Shown in pieces: positions 23,316 through 31,552 of a stretch of 43,547 nucleotides of DNA. Below the pieces are notes generated by a model. It saw only the letters and a program-made list of their open reading frames with translations. It was not told the DNA's origin and ran no database searches. The position numbers and the translations under genes are program-made. How positions within the stretch are numbered: the stretch's first letter is position 1; every line of letters begins with the position of its first letter. The stretch is from an uncultured Erysipelotrichaceae bacterium (lineage in GTDB: Bacteria; Bacillota_I; Bacilli_A; RF39; UBA660): positions 1-43,547 of the forward strand of contig CADBNE010000062.1 in assembly GCA_902795975.1 (NCBI GenBank). Reading direction: 5' to 3'.

Positions 23316-24080
23316 ATGAGTAGAAAAAAGAAGAAAGTTATAAAAAAAATATTTAAATTAAAACTTAGTCCGTTTACTTATTTTATATTAATTCTATTTG
23401 TAATATATTTAGATTTAATATATAAAGACGATATAAATAGTTATCTTACTGGTATGTCTTCAACAGGAACTAGAGTAGTAGAAACATCATATAATTTAGG
23501 AGAAATACCTGAATATAATGGTTCATCTTATGTAGTAATAAATAATAATGTACCTTTCTTTGATAAAAAAGACTTAAATACTAAATCTTATGAAAAATAT
23601 AGTGAGCATGATGCATTAGGTAGATGTGGTGTAGCTATTGCTAATATAAGTGTAGATATGATGCCTACAGAACCTAGAGGTAGTATTGGTATGGTTAAAC
23701 CAAGTGGATGGCATACAGTTAAATATGATATAGTAGATGGTAAATATTTATATAATAGATGTCATTTAATAGGTTACCAACTTACAGGAGAAAATGCTAA
23801 TGAAAAAAATTTAATTACTTGTACTAGATATATGAATACTGTAGGAATGTTAAAATTTGAAAATATGGTAGCTGATTATATTAAACGTACTGAAAATCAT
23901 GTATTATATAGAGTAACACCTATATATAATGGTAATAATTTATTAGCTAGTGGAGTAGAGATGGAAGCATTATCTATAGAAGATGATGGTGAAGGTATTA
24001 AGTTTAATGTATATGTATATAATGTACAAGATGGAATAGTTATTAACTATGCTAATGGTAATAGTTATTTAAAGAAATAA
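23316..24080 (+). CDS. Membrane-anchored DNA/RNA non-specific endonuclease (EndA-like)
   Basis: A 254-residue protein with a basic N-terminus and one membrane helix (about 16-36), so the catalytic domain should lie outside the cell. The domain matches the beta-beta-alpha-metal nucleases of the streptococcal EndA/DNase type: the segment YNRCHLIGYQLTGENANEKN holds the catalytic His (NRCH in place of the DRGH form) and metal-binding Asn, followed by LITCTRYMN. It would degrade extracellular nucleic acid for nutrition, or during DNA uptake. GGAGA is 10 bases before the ATG. It is transcribed alone between two strong terminators. Confidence 0.88.
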   Translation: MSRKKKKVIKKIFKLKLSPFTYFILILFVIYLDLIYKDDINSYLTGMSSTGTRVVETSYNLGEIPEYNGSSYVVINNNVPFFDKKDLNTKSYEKYSEHDALGRCGVAIANISVDMMPTEPRGSIGMVKPSGWHTVKYDIVDGKYLYNRCHLIGYQLTGENANEKNLITCTRYMNTVGMLKFENMVADYIKRTENHVLYRVTPIYNGNNLLASGVEMEALSIEDDGEGIKFNVYVYNVQDGIVINYANGNSYLKK

Positions 24081-24104
24081 TGGATAAAATCCATTATTTT
24101 TATT
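24075..24104 (+). terminator. Intrinsic terminator
   Basis: Perfect 11-bp stem AAATAATGGAT (24075-24085) / ATCCATTATTT (24089-24099), loop AAA, T-run. It contains the stop codon 24078-24080. Confidence 0.83.
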
Positions 24105-24114
24105 TGTGTAAAAA

Positions 24115-24143
24115 TTGACAATAAGTTAATAATATTGTAAAAT
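24115..24143 (+). promoter_or_regulatory. Consensus promoter of the five-gene operon
   Basis: TTGACA (24115-24120), exactly 17 bases, TAAAAT (24138-24143). It is the closest match to consensus in the window. Confidence 0.75.
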
Positions 24144-24172
24144 ATATCACTATCGAAAAAGGGGTTTTGCAT

Positions 24173-25390
24173 ATGATAAATATTAATAAATTTAAAAGTA
24201 AGACATTATCATTTATATTAAGTACTACTATATTAGGTACTATGGTAGGATGTAGTTCAAGAAATATAGAAGATAGATTAACTAAAGAAGGTATTAGTGT
24301 AGAATTATTATCAGATGATATATATAAGATGAATTCATTTAATCAAACTACAATAGATAAATTTGATTCAGGATATATAGAAATAAATAATAGTCCAGAA
24401 GAGGATTATAAAATATTATGTACTCCTAGTGAATTTAGTCAATATACTAATGAATATAATATTACTTATGATGATATAAGAAATACTATTAATAGTATAG
24501 ATATAGATTTAAATATAAAGGATTTATTATTAGAAGGTATTAATAATATAGAAAATAATAATTTTAATATGGATTTATCTGTTTTAAATTATAATTTAAA
24601 ACATTTAAAAATTAAATATGAAGATGAAATAATAGATGGTATGGAACAAGCTTATGCTAAATTTGAACCAAAAGATAGTACTATTGTAATAAGTAGTAAT
24701 GCATTTGATAGTGAAGATTTTGTTAATACTTTTTATCATGAAGTATTTGGTCATGGTATGACAATAGCATACATTGAAGATAAAGAAGTATTATGTTCTA
24801 CATGTTTAACAACATGTATTATAAATGATAATAAATATAAAGGTAATTATGTATTAGGTAGAGCACTAGATGAAGGATTAGCCGAAATAATTAGAAAGTA
24901 TGCTTCTAATAAGAGAATAGATAATGATGATTCATTCTATTGTCCAGATATATATTCTTTATTAATATTGCTTAAAAGTAATAATATAAGTATAGAAGAA
25001 TATGCAAATAATGGAGTTGAATATTTAATAAATAAATTAAATATTAATAATTTAGGTAGTCAAATAAATTATATTGAATGCTTAGATAAGAAATTATTAT
25101 ATATAGTATATAATAATGAAGATATAGATGAAAAATTAGAAGATTTAGTTACTAATTATTTATTTAATTATATTGAAAATGAATTAAATAAAGGTAAGGA
25201 TACTACAACTATAGATATAGAAGTAAATAATATTATAAATAGTTATATGAATTATCTTATACCATATCCTATGGGTGAATTATCTATTATAAGTATGCAA
25301 ACAGAAACTGTAGGAGATTATATTGCTATAGAAAATATACAATATTATAAAGATGAATATTTAAATCAATATAAAGGAAAAAGATTTTAA
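24173..25390 (+). CDS. Lipoprotein with HEXXGH metallopeptidase-like motif
   Basis: A 405-residue protein. The signal peptide ends in TMVGC, with the lipidated Cys at 27, so it faces the outside. The segment YHEVFGHGMTIAY (188-200) carries H189-E190-x-x-G-H194 and is followed at 231-238 by ALDEGLAE, the layout of a zinc peptidase with a downstream glutamate ligand. The six-residue spacing HEXXGH is known from dipeptidyl peptidase III (M49), while the LDEGLAE part also resembles ATLF-like (M34) peptidases. I cannot assign it to either. ATG 24173 is chosen: AAGG is ~10 bases before it, and the TTG at 24167 falls inside that spacing. It is first of five closely spaced genes. Confidence 0.78.
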   Translation: MININKFKSKTLSFILSTTILGTMVGCSSRNIEDRLTKEGISVELLSDDIYKMNSFNQTTIDKFDSGYIEINNSPEEDYKILCTPSEFSQYTNEYNITYDDIRNTINSIDIDLNIKDLLLEGINNIENNNFNMDLSVLNYNLKHLKIKYEDEIIDGMEQAYAKFEPKDSTIVISSNAFDSEDFVNTFYHEVFGHGMTIAYIEDKEVLCSTCLTTCIINDNKYKGNYVLGRALDEGLAEIIRKYASNKRIDNDDSFYCPDIYSLLILLKSNNISIEEYANNGVEYLINKLNINNLGSQINYIECLDKKLLYIVYNNEDIDEKLEDLVTNYLFNYIENELNKGKDTTTIDIEVNNIINSYMNYLIPYPMGELSIISMQTETVGDYIAIENIQYYKDEYLNQYKGKRF

Positions 25391-25391
25391 T

Positions 25392-26279
25392 ATGAATAAA
25401 GAAGTAAGTAAAAAAATGAAAATTATTATGAGAAAAAATGGTTCATTAGTAACCTGTGGTATATATGAATCATTAGCAGCTATATTAATAGGATTATCTA
25501 CTTTAACAGAACGTATTTCTCTACCTGCAACATCATTTTGCTTATATACTTTAATGACTGTTGGAATTAATTATATAAAAGCATTAGAAGAATTAGAAAA
25601 AGATAAATATAAAGAAGAACATTTAGAAGAATATAATGAATTAGAAAAAATATATAATGAATATTTAGATTCTATTGTAGATATAATAAAACAATATGAA
25701 TATGAAGATGATTTACAATTATTAATTATTTTAGATTATTTATTATATACAGGTATATTTTCATATAATAATAAATATGAATATAAAAATTTTGAAGAAG
25801 TAAATGAACATTTTAGAGAACTAATAGGTACATTTGTATTTACAGGTTATGGTGTATGTAGACATAATACTTTATTTATTCTAGATATATTAAAAAAACT
25901 AGATAAAAAATGTTTTGAAGTATTGTGTTCTTCTGATGGTAAAAAAGCTAATCATGATGTAGTAGGAATTGTAAGTAATGGTGAAAAGTATATATATGAT
26001 TTTACAAATCATTATTGTGGTGAAATAAATGGTAAAAATATATATGCATATCCTGTAGGAGAAAAATTATATAAGATAACAAAAGTTCTTATTAATAATA
26101 AAGAATATAAAAAGTATCCAGAAAGAAAAATAGATACAGATTTAGTTATGAAATACATAAATAAAATGGATGACTATGATTATAATTTAATATTTCAAAT
26201 GTTTATGTTTTCATGTCAAAATGATGAAATAAAAAAAGATATATCAGAAAAAACATTAAAATTAATGCCAAGAAAATAG
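25392..26279 (+). CDS. Membrane protein with transglutaminase-like Cys-His-Asp domain
   Basis: A 295-residue protein with two short hydrophobic stretches near the N-terminus (about 20-36 and 45-60), then a charged helical linker and a papain-like/transglutaminase-like domain. The proposed triad is Cys156 (TGYGVCRHNT), His188 (KANHDVVGI) and Asp203 (YIYDFTN), in the order and spacing of that superfamily. It would be a peptidase or amide-transfer enzyme at the membrane; which side it faces is not clear. It starts one base after the preceding stop codon, so coupling to the HEXXGH lipoprotein is strong. Loss of any of the three residues is not seen. Confidence 0.78.
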   Translation: MNKEVSKKMKIIMRKNGSLVTCGIYESLAAILIGLSTLTERISLPATSFCLYTLMTVGINYIKALEELEKDKYKEEHLEEYNELEKIYNEYLDSIVDIIKQYEYEDDLQLLIILDYLLYTGIFSYNNKYEYKNFEEVNEHFRELIGTFVFTGYGVCRHNTLFILDILKKLDKKCFEVLCSSDGKKANHDVVGIVSNGEKYIYDFTNHYCGEINGKNIYAYPVGEKLYKITKVLINNKEYKKYPERKIDTDLVMKYINKMDDYDYNLIFQMFMFSCQNDEIKKDISEKTLKLMPRK

Positions 26280-26287
26280 GTGATAAT

Positions 26288-26713
26288 ATGAATAGTATTA
26301 CAACAATATTAAGTTTTATAAAAATATGTGATTATAATGTAGATAAAGCATTATATGAATATATTAAAACTCAAAATATAACTTTAGAAGAATTTAATAT
26401 AATAAATAAATTTAATATGGATGATAAATATTTTATAGAATTTAAAAATAAATTAAGAAGATTTATAGATGATAATTTATTTATAACAGATTACCTTTTA
26501 GCGCATAATCCTAATATAGATGAATATATAGAAAAGAAATATGAAATATCATATAGTAATGGTAGAAAATTCCCATATGGAATAGAATATGCTAGAAAAT
26601 TATCACATACTATTTTAGGTAGAGATAAAGATATAATAGAACAATATATAAATGGATATATTATATATTATAAAAATAGAAAAAGAGAAGAGAAAGTAAA
26701 AAGAAAAAAATAA
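26288..26713 (+). CDS. Hypothetical protein, 141 aa
   Basis: A small helical, soluble protein with a basic C-terminal tail (KNRKREEKVKRKK), possibly nucleic-acid- or membrane-binding. The family is not recognised. It follows the transglutaminase-like gene by 8 bases with GGTGAT as ribosome site, and precedes the HEPN-like gene by 16 bases. It has no nucleotidyltransferase (MNT) motif, so it is not an obvious HEPN antitoxin. Confidence 0.65.
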   Translation: MNSITTILSFIKICDYNVDKALYEYIKTQNITLEEFNIINKFNMDDKYFIEFKNKLRRFIDDNLFITDYLLAHNPNIDEYIEKKYEISYSNGRKFPYGIEYARKLSHTILGRDKDIIEQYINGYIIYYKNRKREEKVKRKK

Positions 26714-26729
26714 TTAATGGAGGAAGTAT

Positions 26730-27278
26730 ATGAAAATAAATAATAAAAATTTATCAATTTTAAATATGTATCAATCTAATATATTTCATACATCCAAAGC
26801 ATATTTTAAATTATATAATTTCTTTGTTACCAATAGTTTAATTGATCCAGAATCATTTTCTTATAGAACACTTAAAACTTATGGATGGTCATCAGAAAAA
26901 GTAGAAGGTGAATTAAAGAAAAAATTAGATGAATTAGAAGTATTTAATAATATAATATGTGCGAAAAGTAGTAGTGATGTATATACTAAATGTGAAGAAG
27001 TAAATATGTCATATAATAAAATAGGATTAGGTAAAGAACAAGCAGTAGTACAAAAAGATAGTAATAAGTATTCAATATATTATGTATTATATGCTAAAGT
27101 AAGAGATGCTTTATCACATGGTAATTTTAGAATACAAAAGAATAAAAAAGATGTATATATGTTTATCGCAGAAGATTATTCTTCTCAAGGTAATTTAAAT
27201 GCTAGAATGGTAGTTAAAGTAAAAACATTAACTGATATAGTAGATATAGTAGATAGAAATAATATAATTAAATATTAA
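26730..27278 (+). CDS. HEPN-like protein with RxxxxH motif
   Basis: A 182-residue helical protein. YAKVRDALSHGNFRI (121-135) carries R125-x4-H130, the active-site motif of HEPN ribonucleases, in the typical context of a helix followed by a Gly/Asn turn. The N-terminal 80 residues are helical. HEPN proteins act as RNases in toxin-antitoxin, abortive infection and CRISPR effectors, or as non-catalytic partners. Nothing in the flanks is a recognised antitoxin. It has GGAGG 7-8 bases before the ATG and lies fourth in a five-gene operon. Confidence 0.7.
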   Translation: MKINNKNLSILNMYQSNIFHTSKAYFKLYNFFVTNSLIDPESFSYRTLKTYGWSSEKVEGELKKKLDELEVFNNIICAKSSSDVYTKCEEVNMSYNKIGLGKEQAVVQKDSNKYSIYYVLYAKVRDALSHGNFRIQKNKKDVYMFIAEDYSSQGNLNARMVVKVKTLTDIVDIVDRNNIIKY

Positions 27279-27292
27279 ATAGTAGGTGTTAT

Positions 27293-29134
27293 ATGAAATA
27301 TATAGAATGGAATAAATTAAGTAATAGAGATTTTATAGAATTATTACAAAATATTAAAGTAAGAACATCTATATATGATGATCCATATAAAGAAGAATAT
27401 CCAAAAATATTAAAAAGAATAGATAATATATTAAAAAATAATATATACTCTTTAAATGGATATGAAATAAAAAGTTTACAATCAAGTTATAATTTTATTA
27501 AATCTTTAAGTTCTCTATATAAAATAGATGAATTATTAGATAATAAGAATGATTATTCACAACAAAAAATAACTAGTATATATAGAAATATATATTTATA
27601 TGAAGATAGTAAAGTTAGATTAAGCTATTGTATAGGTAAAAGACTATATTTAGTATTAAATAATTTAAATAATATAGATACTATAGATAATACTGATAAA
27701 TATTATGAAGCATCTAATTATTTAGATAACTTTTATAATGGGTATGTAAATAGTAGTAATAAATCTAATTATATAAAGAATTTATATAAAAGTAATTTAG
27801 TAACTATTGAAGATTTAAATAAATATTTTAATATTTTAGTATCATATTATGATAAATCAATAATATATAAAAAATTTATTAAAGTATATGAAGATTATCC
27901 TATAGATAAAATATTAGAAATAGATAAAATAATAAGTTCATATAAAGTATTTATAAATAATATAGATAGATTTTTAGATTATGATGATTATGGTATTGAA
28001 GAAACTAATTTTGATTTAAATAAATTTATAGAAAATTATAATAGTTATAAATGTAGTGATGACTTTTTTATGTATTTATATATACAAGATAATGTTACTA
28101 ATATTTTATTAAGTAAATATATTAATTATTATAAAAAGAAGTATGTAAAAACATATGGAAATAAATATAGTGATGAATTAAATACAATTTATAAAGTAAA
28201 TAAAATATATGATGAATATATTAATTTCTTAGGAAAAATAAAGATTCAAAATGAAATAGATAAAGATGTAATAGATTCATATTTAAATAATAATAAAGAT
28301 TTAGATTGTATGTTTTTTGATTTATTAAGAAATAATAAATTAAGAAGTAATAAAATAAATAAAACTTATTATGAAGAATTAACTGAAGAAGAACAATTTA
28401 AATATTCTATTATAATTAATTTTATTAATAATAGAATAGTAACACTTAGTTCTAATGAATTATTTAAAAATAGAATAATATTAAGTGATTTAAAGAATAA
28501 ACAATTATATTATAATTATATGATTGAATATTTCTATAAGAGAAATTATAAACCAACTTGTAAATATGTAAAATATAGTAAATCAGCACTATCAAAAGAA
28601 GATAAAGAAAAGATAGATGAATTCTACTCTATGTATTATGATTATTATTATAATCATAATAATAGATATATTAGAAAAGAATTAAATGTTAAAGAAGTAA
28701 TTGAAACAGAAGATGTAGATATTAATAGTTTAATAGATATATTAGATAAATTAATGGTAACAAAAAAAGAAAAAGTATTATTAGAATTCTATAGATTATC
28801 TCCATATAATATAACTACATTCTATAATTTAATTAAATCTAATGTATCTGTTACTCAAAAGATATTTTTAAATAAATTCTATGGTACTTTTAAAGATGAT
28901 ATAACTATAAGTGAATTAAGAATAAATGATATATTAACTCAAGAAAAAATAAGTTATGGATTAGAAGATGGTACTATGTATGAAATAACAAAATATGATA
29001 AAGAACAAGTACTTCTATTATTACAAGAAGAAAACATACCTATTACTAATAGAACATTCTATTGTGGATTAAGACAATACTTTATGGATAATATATACAA
29101 TAATTCAAATAATAAAAAATTAATAAAAAAATAA
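27293..29134 (+). CDS. Large hypothetical protein, 613 aa
   Basis: A soluble, all-helical protein rich in Asn, Tyr, Lys and Ile; the family is not recognised. There is no signal peptide, membrane helix, P-loop or nuclease motif. The C-terminal 130 residues (KEKVLLEFYRLSPYNITTF onward) could hold a winged-helix-like fold, suggested only by alternating short helices and TFYNLIKSN/RTFYCGLRQ segments. It is the last gene of the operon, 14 bases after the HEPN-like gene. The C-terminus is immediately followed by a strong terminator. Confidence 0.68.
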   Translation: MKYIEWNKLSNRDFIELLQNIKVRTSIYDDPYKEEYPKILKRIDNILKNNIYSLNGYEIKSLQSSYNFIKSLSSLYKIDELLDNKNDYSQQKITSIYRNIYLYEDSKVRLSYCIGKRLYLVLNNLNNIDTIDNTDKYYEASNYLDNFYNGYVNSSNKSNYIKNLYKSNLVTIEDLNKYFNILVSYYDKSIIYKKFIKVYEDYPIDKILEIDKIISSYKVFINNIDRFLDYDDYGIEETNFDLNKFIENYNSYKCSDDFFMYLYIQDNVTNILLSKYINYYKKKYVKTYGNKYSDELNTIYKVNKIYDEYINFLGKIKIQNEIDKDVIDSYLNNNKDLDCMFFDLLRNNKLRSNKINKTYYEELTEEEQFKYSIIINFINNRIVTLSSNELFKNRIILSDLKNKQLYYNYMIEYFYKRNYKPTCKYVKYSKSALSKEDKEKIDEFYSMYYDYYYNHNNRYIRKELNVKEVIETEDVDINSLIDILDKLMVTKKEKVLLEFYRLSPYNITTFYNLIKSNVSVTQKIFLNKFYGTFKDDITISELRINDILTQEKISYGLEDGTMYEITKYDKEQVLLLLQEENIPITNRTFYCGLRQYFMDNIYNNSNNKKLIKK

Positions 29135-29166
29135 GAGATTTCTATTTAGAATCTCTTATTTTTATT
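29127..29166 (+). terminator. Strong terminator of the five-gene operon
   Basis: 5' arm AAAAATAAGAGATT (29127-29140) pairs fully with 29150-29163, loop of 9, T-rich flank. The stop codon 29132-29134 lies in the stem. Confidence 0.85.
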
Positions 29167-29192
29167 ATATATGTTTAATATAGCTAAAAAAT

Positions 29193-29221
29193 TTGACAAA
29201 TAAAAATTTTTTTTATATTAT
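29193..29221 (+). promoter_or_regulatory. Promoter of the polysaccharide cluster
   Basis: TTGACA (29193-29198), 17-base spacer, TATTAT (29216-29221). It predicts an untranslated leader of about 265 bases. A second -10-like TATAAT is at 29303-29308. Confidence 0.6.
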
Positions 29222-29317
29222 ATACAACTAATACAAATAAATTATTAATGTATTTATTTTTTATGTTGCAATATAAGATATTTTTATACCCAGTCTTTTT
29301 AGTATAATTAATTTATT

Positions 29318-29414
29318 TTACCTTACAAGGTAAGGAAAAATAAGGGTAAATCAAGTATCTAGCTTTACTAAGCCTTTAAAAGTAAGTGATTTACTTGAAT
29401 TTGCTTATTTTTTG
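29318..29414 (+). promoter_or_regulatory. Structured leader with terminator-like hairpin (attenuator candidate)
   Basis: First hairpin TTACCTT (29318-29324) / AAGGTAA (29327-29333). Then AAATAAG (29338-29344) pairs with CTTATTT (29404-29410) and CAAGTA (29352-29357) with TACTTG (29392-29397), followed by a T-run to 29413: a terminator-like element 80 bases before the first gene. AAGTAA (29380-29385) / TTACTT (29391-29396) can form an alternative hairpin that would break the inner helix. I recognise no known riboswitch core. The rest of the 360-base gap shows only the promoter and AAGGAG ribosome site. Confidence 0.55.
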
Positions 29415-29493
29415 TAGTATTATTAATACTGTTCGTGTTTAAATTACGTTAATTTAGACTATATATACTAATAAAAATACAAGGAGAATTATT

Positions 29494-30174
29494 ATGGATA
29501 TGACAGATATTGCTACATCAGGTATGGATGTTGCTCAAACAAAAACAAAAATAAAAAGAAGAGGATATTTAGTAATTAAAAGAACTTTTGATTTTGTATG
29601 CTCTTTGATAGGATGCATATGTTTATTACCATTAATGCTAGTTGTAAAGATATGTTATTTAGTTACTGGAGATACTAAATCAATTTTTTATAAGCAAACA
29701 AGAGTAGGCCAAAATGGAAAATTGATATATATATATAAGTTTAGATCAATGGTTCCAAATAGTGCTGAAATATTAGAACAATTATTAAAAGATGAAAAAT
29801 ATGCTAAGGAATGGAAAGAAAATCAAAAATTTGAAAATGATCCAAGAATAACTAAAATAGGTAATATTTTAAGAAAGACTTCGTTAGATGAAGTTCCACA
29901 ATTTATTAATGTATTAAAAGGTGATATGTCTTTAATAGGACCTAGACCTTTAATTGTTGGTGAATTGGATGATCATAATGGAAATCATGCTATTTATGAA
30001 AGTGTTAAACCAGGTATAACTGGTTGGTGGGGATGCAATGGTAGATCTGCTACAACATATGAAAAAAGATTAGAACTAGAATATTATTATTGTAAAAATG
30101 CAAGTATTAAATTAGATATAAAATGTATATTTAAAACAATTGCTTGTGTAATAAAAAAAGATGGGGCTAAATAA
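29494..30174 (+). CDS. Initiating sugar-phosphate transferase (WcaJ/EpsL type)
   Basis: A 226-residue membrane enzyme that moves a sugar phosphate from a UDP-sugar to undecaprenyl phosphate, starting surface-polysaccharide repeat synthesis. It has one hydrophobic N-terminal segment (about 33-54) and the family core: FYKQTRVGQNGKLIYIYKFRSM, DPRITKIGNILRKTSLDEVPQ (given in parts: YKQTRVGQNGK, YKFRSM, RKTSLDEVPQFINVLKG, MSLIGPRPL) and KPGITGWWGCNGRS. The length is that of the short form without extra N-terminal helices. It is separated from the rest of the cluster by a terminator, which may set different expression of the first step. Confidence 0.94.
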   Translation: MDMTDIATSGMDVAQTKTKIKRRGYLVIKRTFDFVCSLIGCICLLPLMLVVKICYLVTGDTKSIFYKQTRVGQNGKLIYIYKFRSMVPNSAEILEQLLKDEKYAKEWKENQKFENDPRITKIGNILRKTSLDEVPQFINVLKGDMSLIGPRPLIVGELDDHNGNHAIYESVKPGITGWWGCNGRSATTYEKRLELEYYYCKNASIKLDIKCIFKTIACVIKKDGAK

Positions 30175-30216
30175 AAGAATAAAAAAGTTTCAGGGGTTAC
30201 AACAATATATTAAGAT

Positions 30217-30266
30217 AGATACATTATAATACACACCCGTATTGTATATTATAATGTATCTTTTTT
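30217..30266 (+). terminator. Intra-cluster terminator or attenuator
   Basis: Perfect 14-bp stem AGATACATTATAAT (30217-30230) / ATTATAATGTATCT (30248-30261), followed by six Ts. An inner AATAC/GTATT pairing is also possible. It lies between the first and second genes of the cluster. Confidence 0.82.
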
Positions 30267-30287
30267 AACGTTTAGAGGGGTGACAAA

Positions 30288-30998
30288 ATGTATAGAACTG
30301 AATTTCATGTACATACAAGATATTCTAAAGATAGTATATTATCTTATTGGTTAATATTATTGATGTTAAAAGTAAAAAAAATAGATACTGTTACGATAAC
30401 AGATCACAACGAAGTAGCAGGAGCTCTAAAATTTAAAAATAAATTTAAAAAACATGGTATTGAACTTATTGTTGGTGAAGAAATATTTACTAATAAAGGT
30501 GAGATAATTGGATTAGGTTTAACAAAAAAAATAGAACCAGATTTATCACCTGAAGAAACTATAAGACAAATTAGAGAACAAAATGGAATTGTATATGTAC
30601 CGCATCCTTATGATGAAAAAAGATATAAAACAGTTTTGGTTGAAGAAGAAATTGAAAAGAATAAAGATGAGATAGACTTTATAGAAGTACATAATGGTAG
30701 AAATATAAGTTCAAGATTTGATGAAAAACAAAATGAAATAGCAGAAAAATATAATTTAACTAAAATTATAGGTAGTGATGCTCATACTTTTTTTGAACTT
30801 GGTAGAAATTATGTTATTACTGAAAATAAAATTACAATAGATAATTTAAAAGAAGAATATAAAAATGTTAAATTTAATGAAAAAAAATGTATTAATTTTG
30901 CTCATAAATGGACAAGAATAGCAAGATTAATAAATATTTTCTTCAGGAGGGATTTTAATGAATTACGTAGAATTATCAATAAAAAACGTGGAAGATAA
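30288..30998 (+). CDS. PHP-domain metal-dependent phosphoesterase
   Basis: A 236-residue protein with the four PHP motifs: FHVHTRYSKDS (His7, His9), TITDHNEV, VPHPYD and GSDAHTFFELG. These bind two or three metals and hydrolyse phosphoesters; related single-domain proteins remove phosphate from nucleotides, histidinol phosphate or sugars. Within a polysaccharide cluster a sugar or ribosyl phosphate is a reasonable substrate, by inference only. The gene overlaps the following phosphoribosyltransferase by 41 bases in a different frame, indicating tight coupling. RBS GAGGGGTG. Confidence 0.88.
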   Translation: MYRTEFHVHTRYSKDSILSYWLILLMLKVKKIDTVTITDHNEVAGALKFKNKFKKHGIELIVGEEIFTNKGEIIGLGLTKKIEPDLSPEETIRQIREQNGIVYVPHPYDEKRYKTVLVEEEIEKNKDEIDFIEVHNGRNISSRFDEKQNEIAEKYNLTKIIGSDAHTFFELGRNYVITENKITIDNLKEEYKNVKFNEKKCINFAHKWTRIARLINIFFRRDFNELRRIINKKRGR

Positions 30999-31551
30999 AT
31001 GTAATGAATTATATGAAAATATAAAAAAAGAATATGATTATGATTTAGTTATATTTATAGCTAGGGGATCATATATAATAGGTAAGTGTTTGGCAGATTT
31101 AAATAATGCTCCATTACTAGAAATATATGCTACTAGAAAAGGCGGAAAATTAAAAAAATTAATAAAACCTTTATTTAGATTTGTTCCTAAAAAAATATTA
31201 ATAAAATTAAGAAGTAAAGAAATGAATTCAACATTTCATGAGAAAAATGAGGATAGAAGAGTTAGCTTTAATGAAATGATTTATTCTAAACATACCGATG
31301 CAAGAAAAATTTTAATTGTAGATGATTCTATAGATTCAGGTAACTCAATAAAATTAACTAAATCAGCAATTAGTGATTATTTTAAAAATTCAGAAGTGAA
31401 GGTTGCTGTATTTAATGTTATGAGTAAAGCTACTATTAATGCTGATTATAATCTTTATCAAGATATGATGATTTGTGGTCCTTGGTCTAATGATTCAAAA
31501 GAATGTAATAAGCATTTAAAGATGTATGAAGAATGGAAGAAGAGTGAGTAG
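30958..31551 (+). CDS. Phosphoribosyltransferase-family protein
   Basis: A 197-residue type I PRTase. The PRPP-binding motif is ILIVDDSIDSGNSI (near 118-131) in standard form, and the N-terminal ARGSYIIGKCLADL matches the nucleotide/pyrophosphate-binding region. A strong AGGAGG lies 7 bases before the ATG, within the PHP gene. The flexible hood contains many Lys/Arg residues (KGGKLKKLIKPLFRFVPKK), unlike housekeeping purine or pyrimidine enzymes. Its place with a PHP phosphatase between glycosyltransferases suggests a role in making a ribosyl donor or modified sugar; this is inference. Confidence 0.85.
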   Translation: MNYVELSIKNVEDKCNELYENIKKEYDYDLVIFIARGSYIIGKCLADLNNAPLLEIYATRKGGKLKKLIKPLFRFVPKKILIKLRSKEMNSTFHEKNEDRRVSFNEMIYSKHTDARKILIVDDSIDSGNSIKLTKSAISDYFKNSEVKVAVFNVMSKATINADYNLYQDMMICGPWSNDSKECNKHLKMYEEWKKSE

Positions 31552-31552
31552 T

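Noticed and set aside
26288..27278. HEPN-MNT toxin-antitoxin pair
   Set aside because: The neighbour at 26288 has no nucleotidyltransferase motif.
30225..30230. TATAAT as a -10 for the second part of the polysaccharide cluster
   Set aside because: It lies inside the terminator stem and the only -35-like hexamer is 22 bases away.
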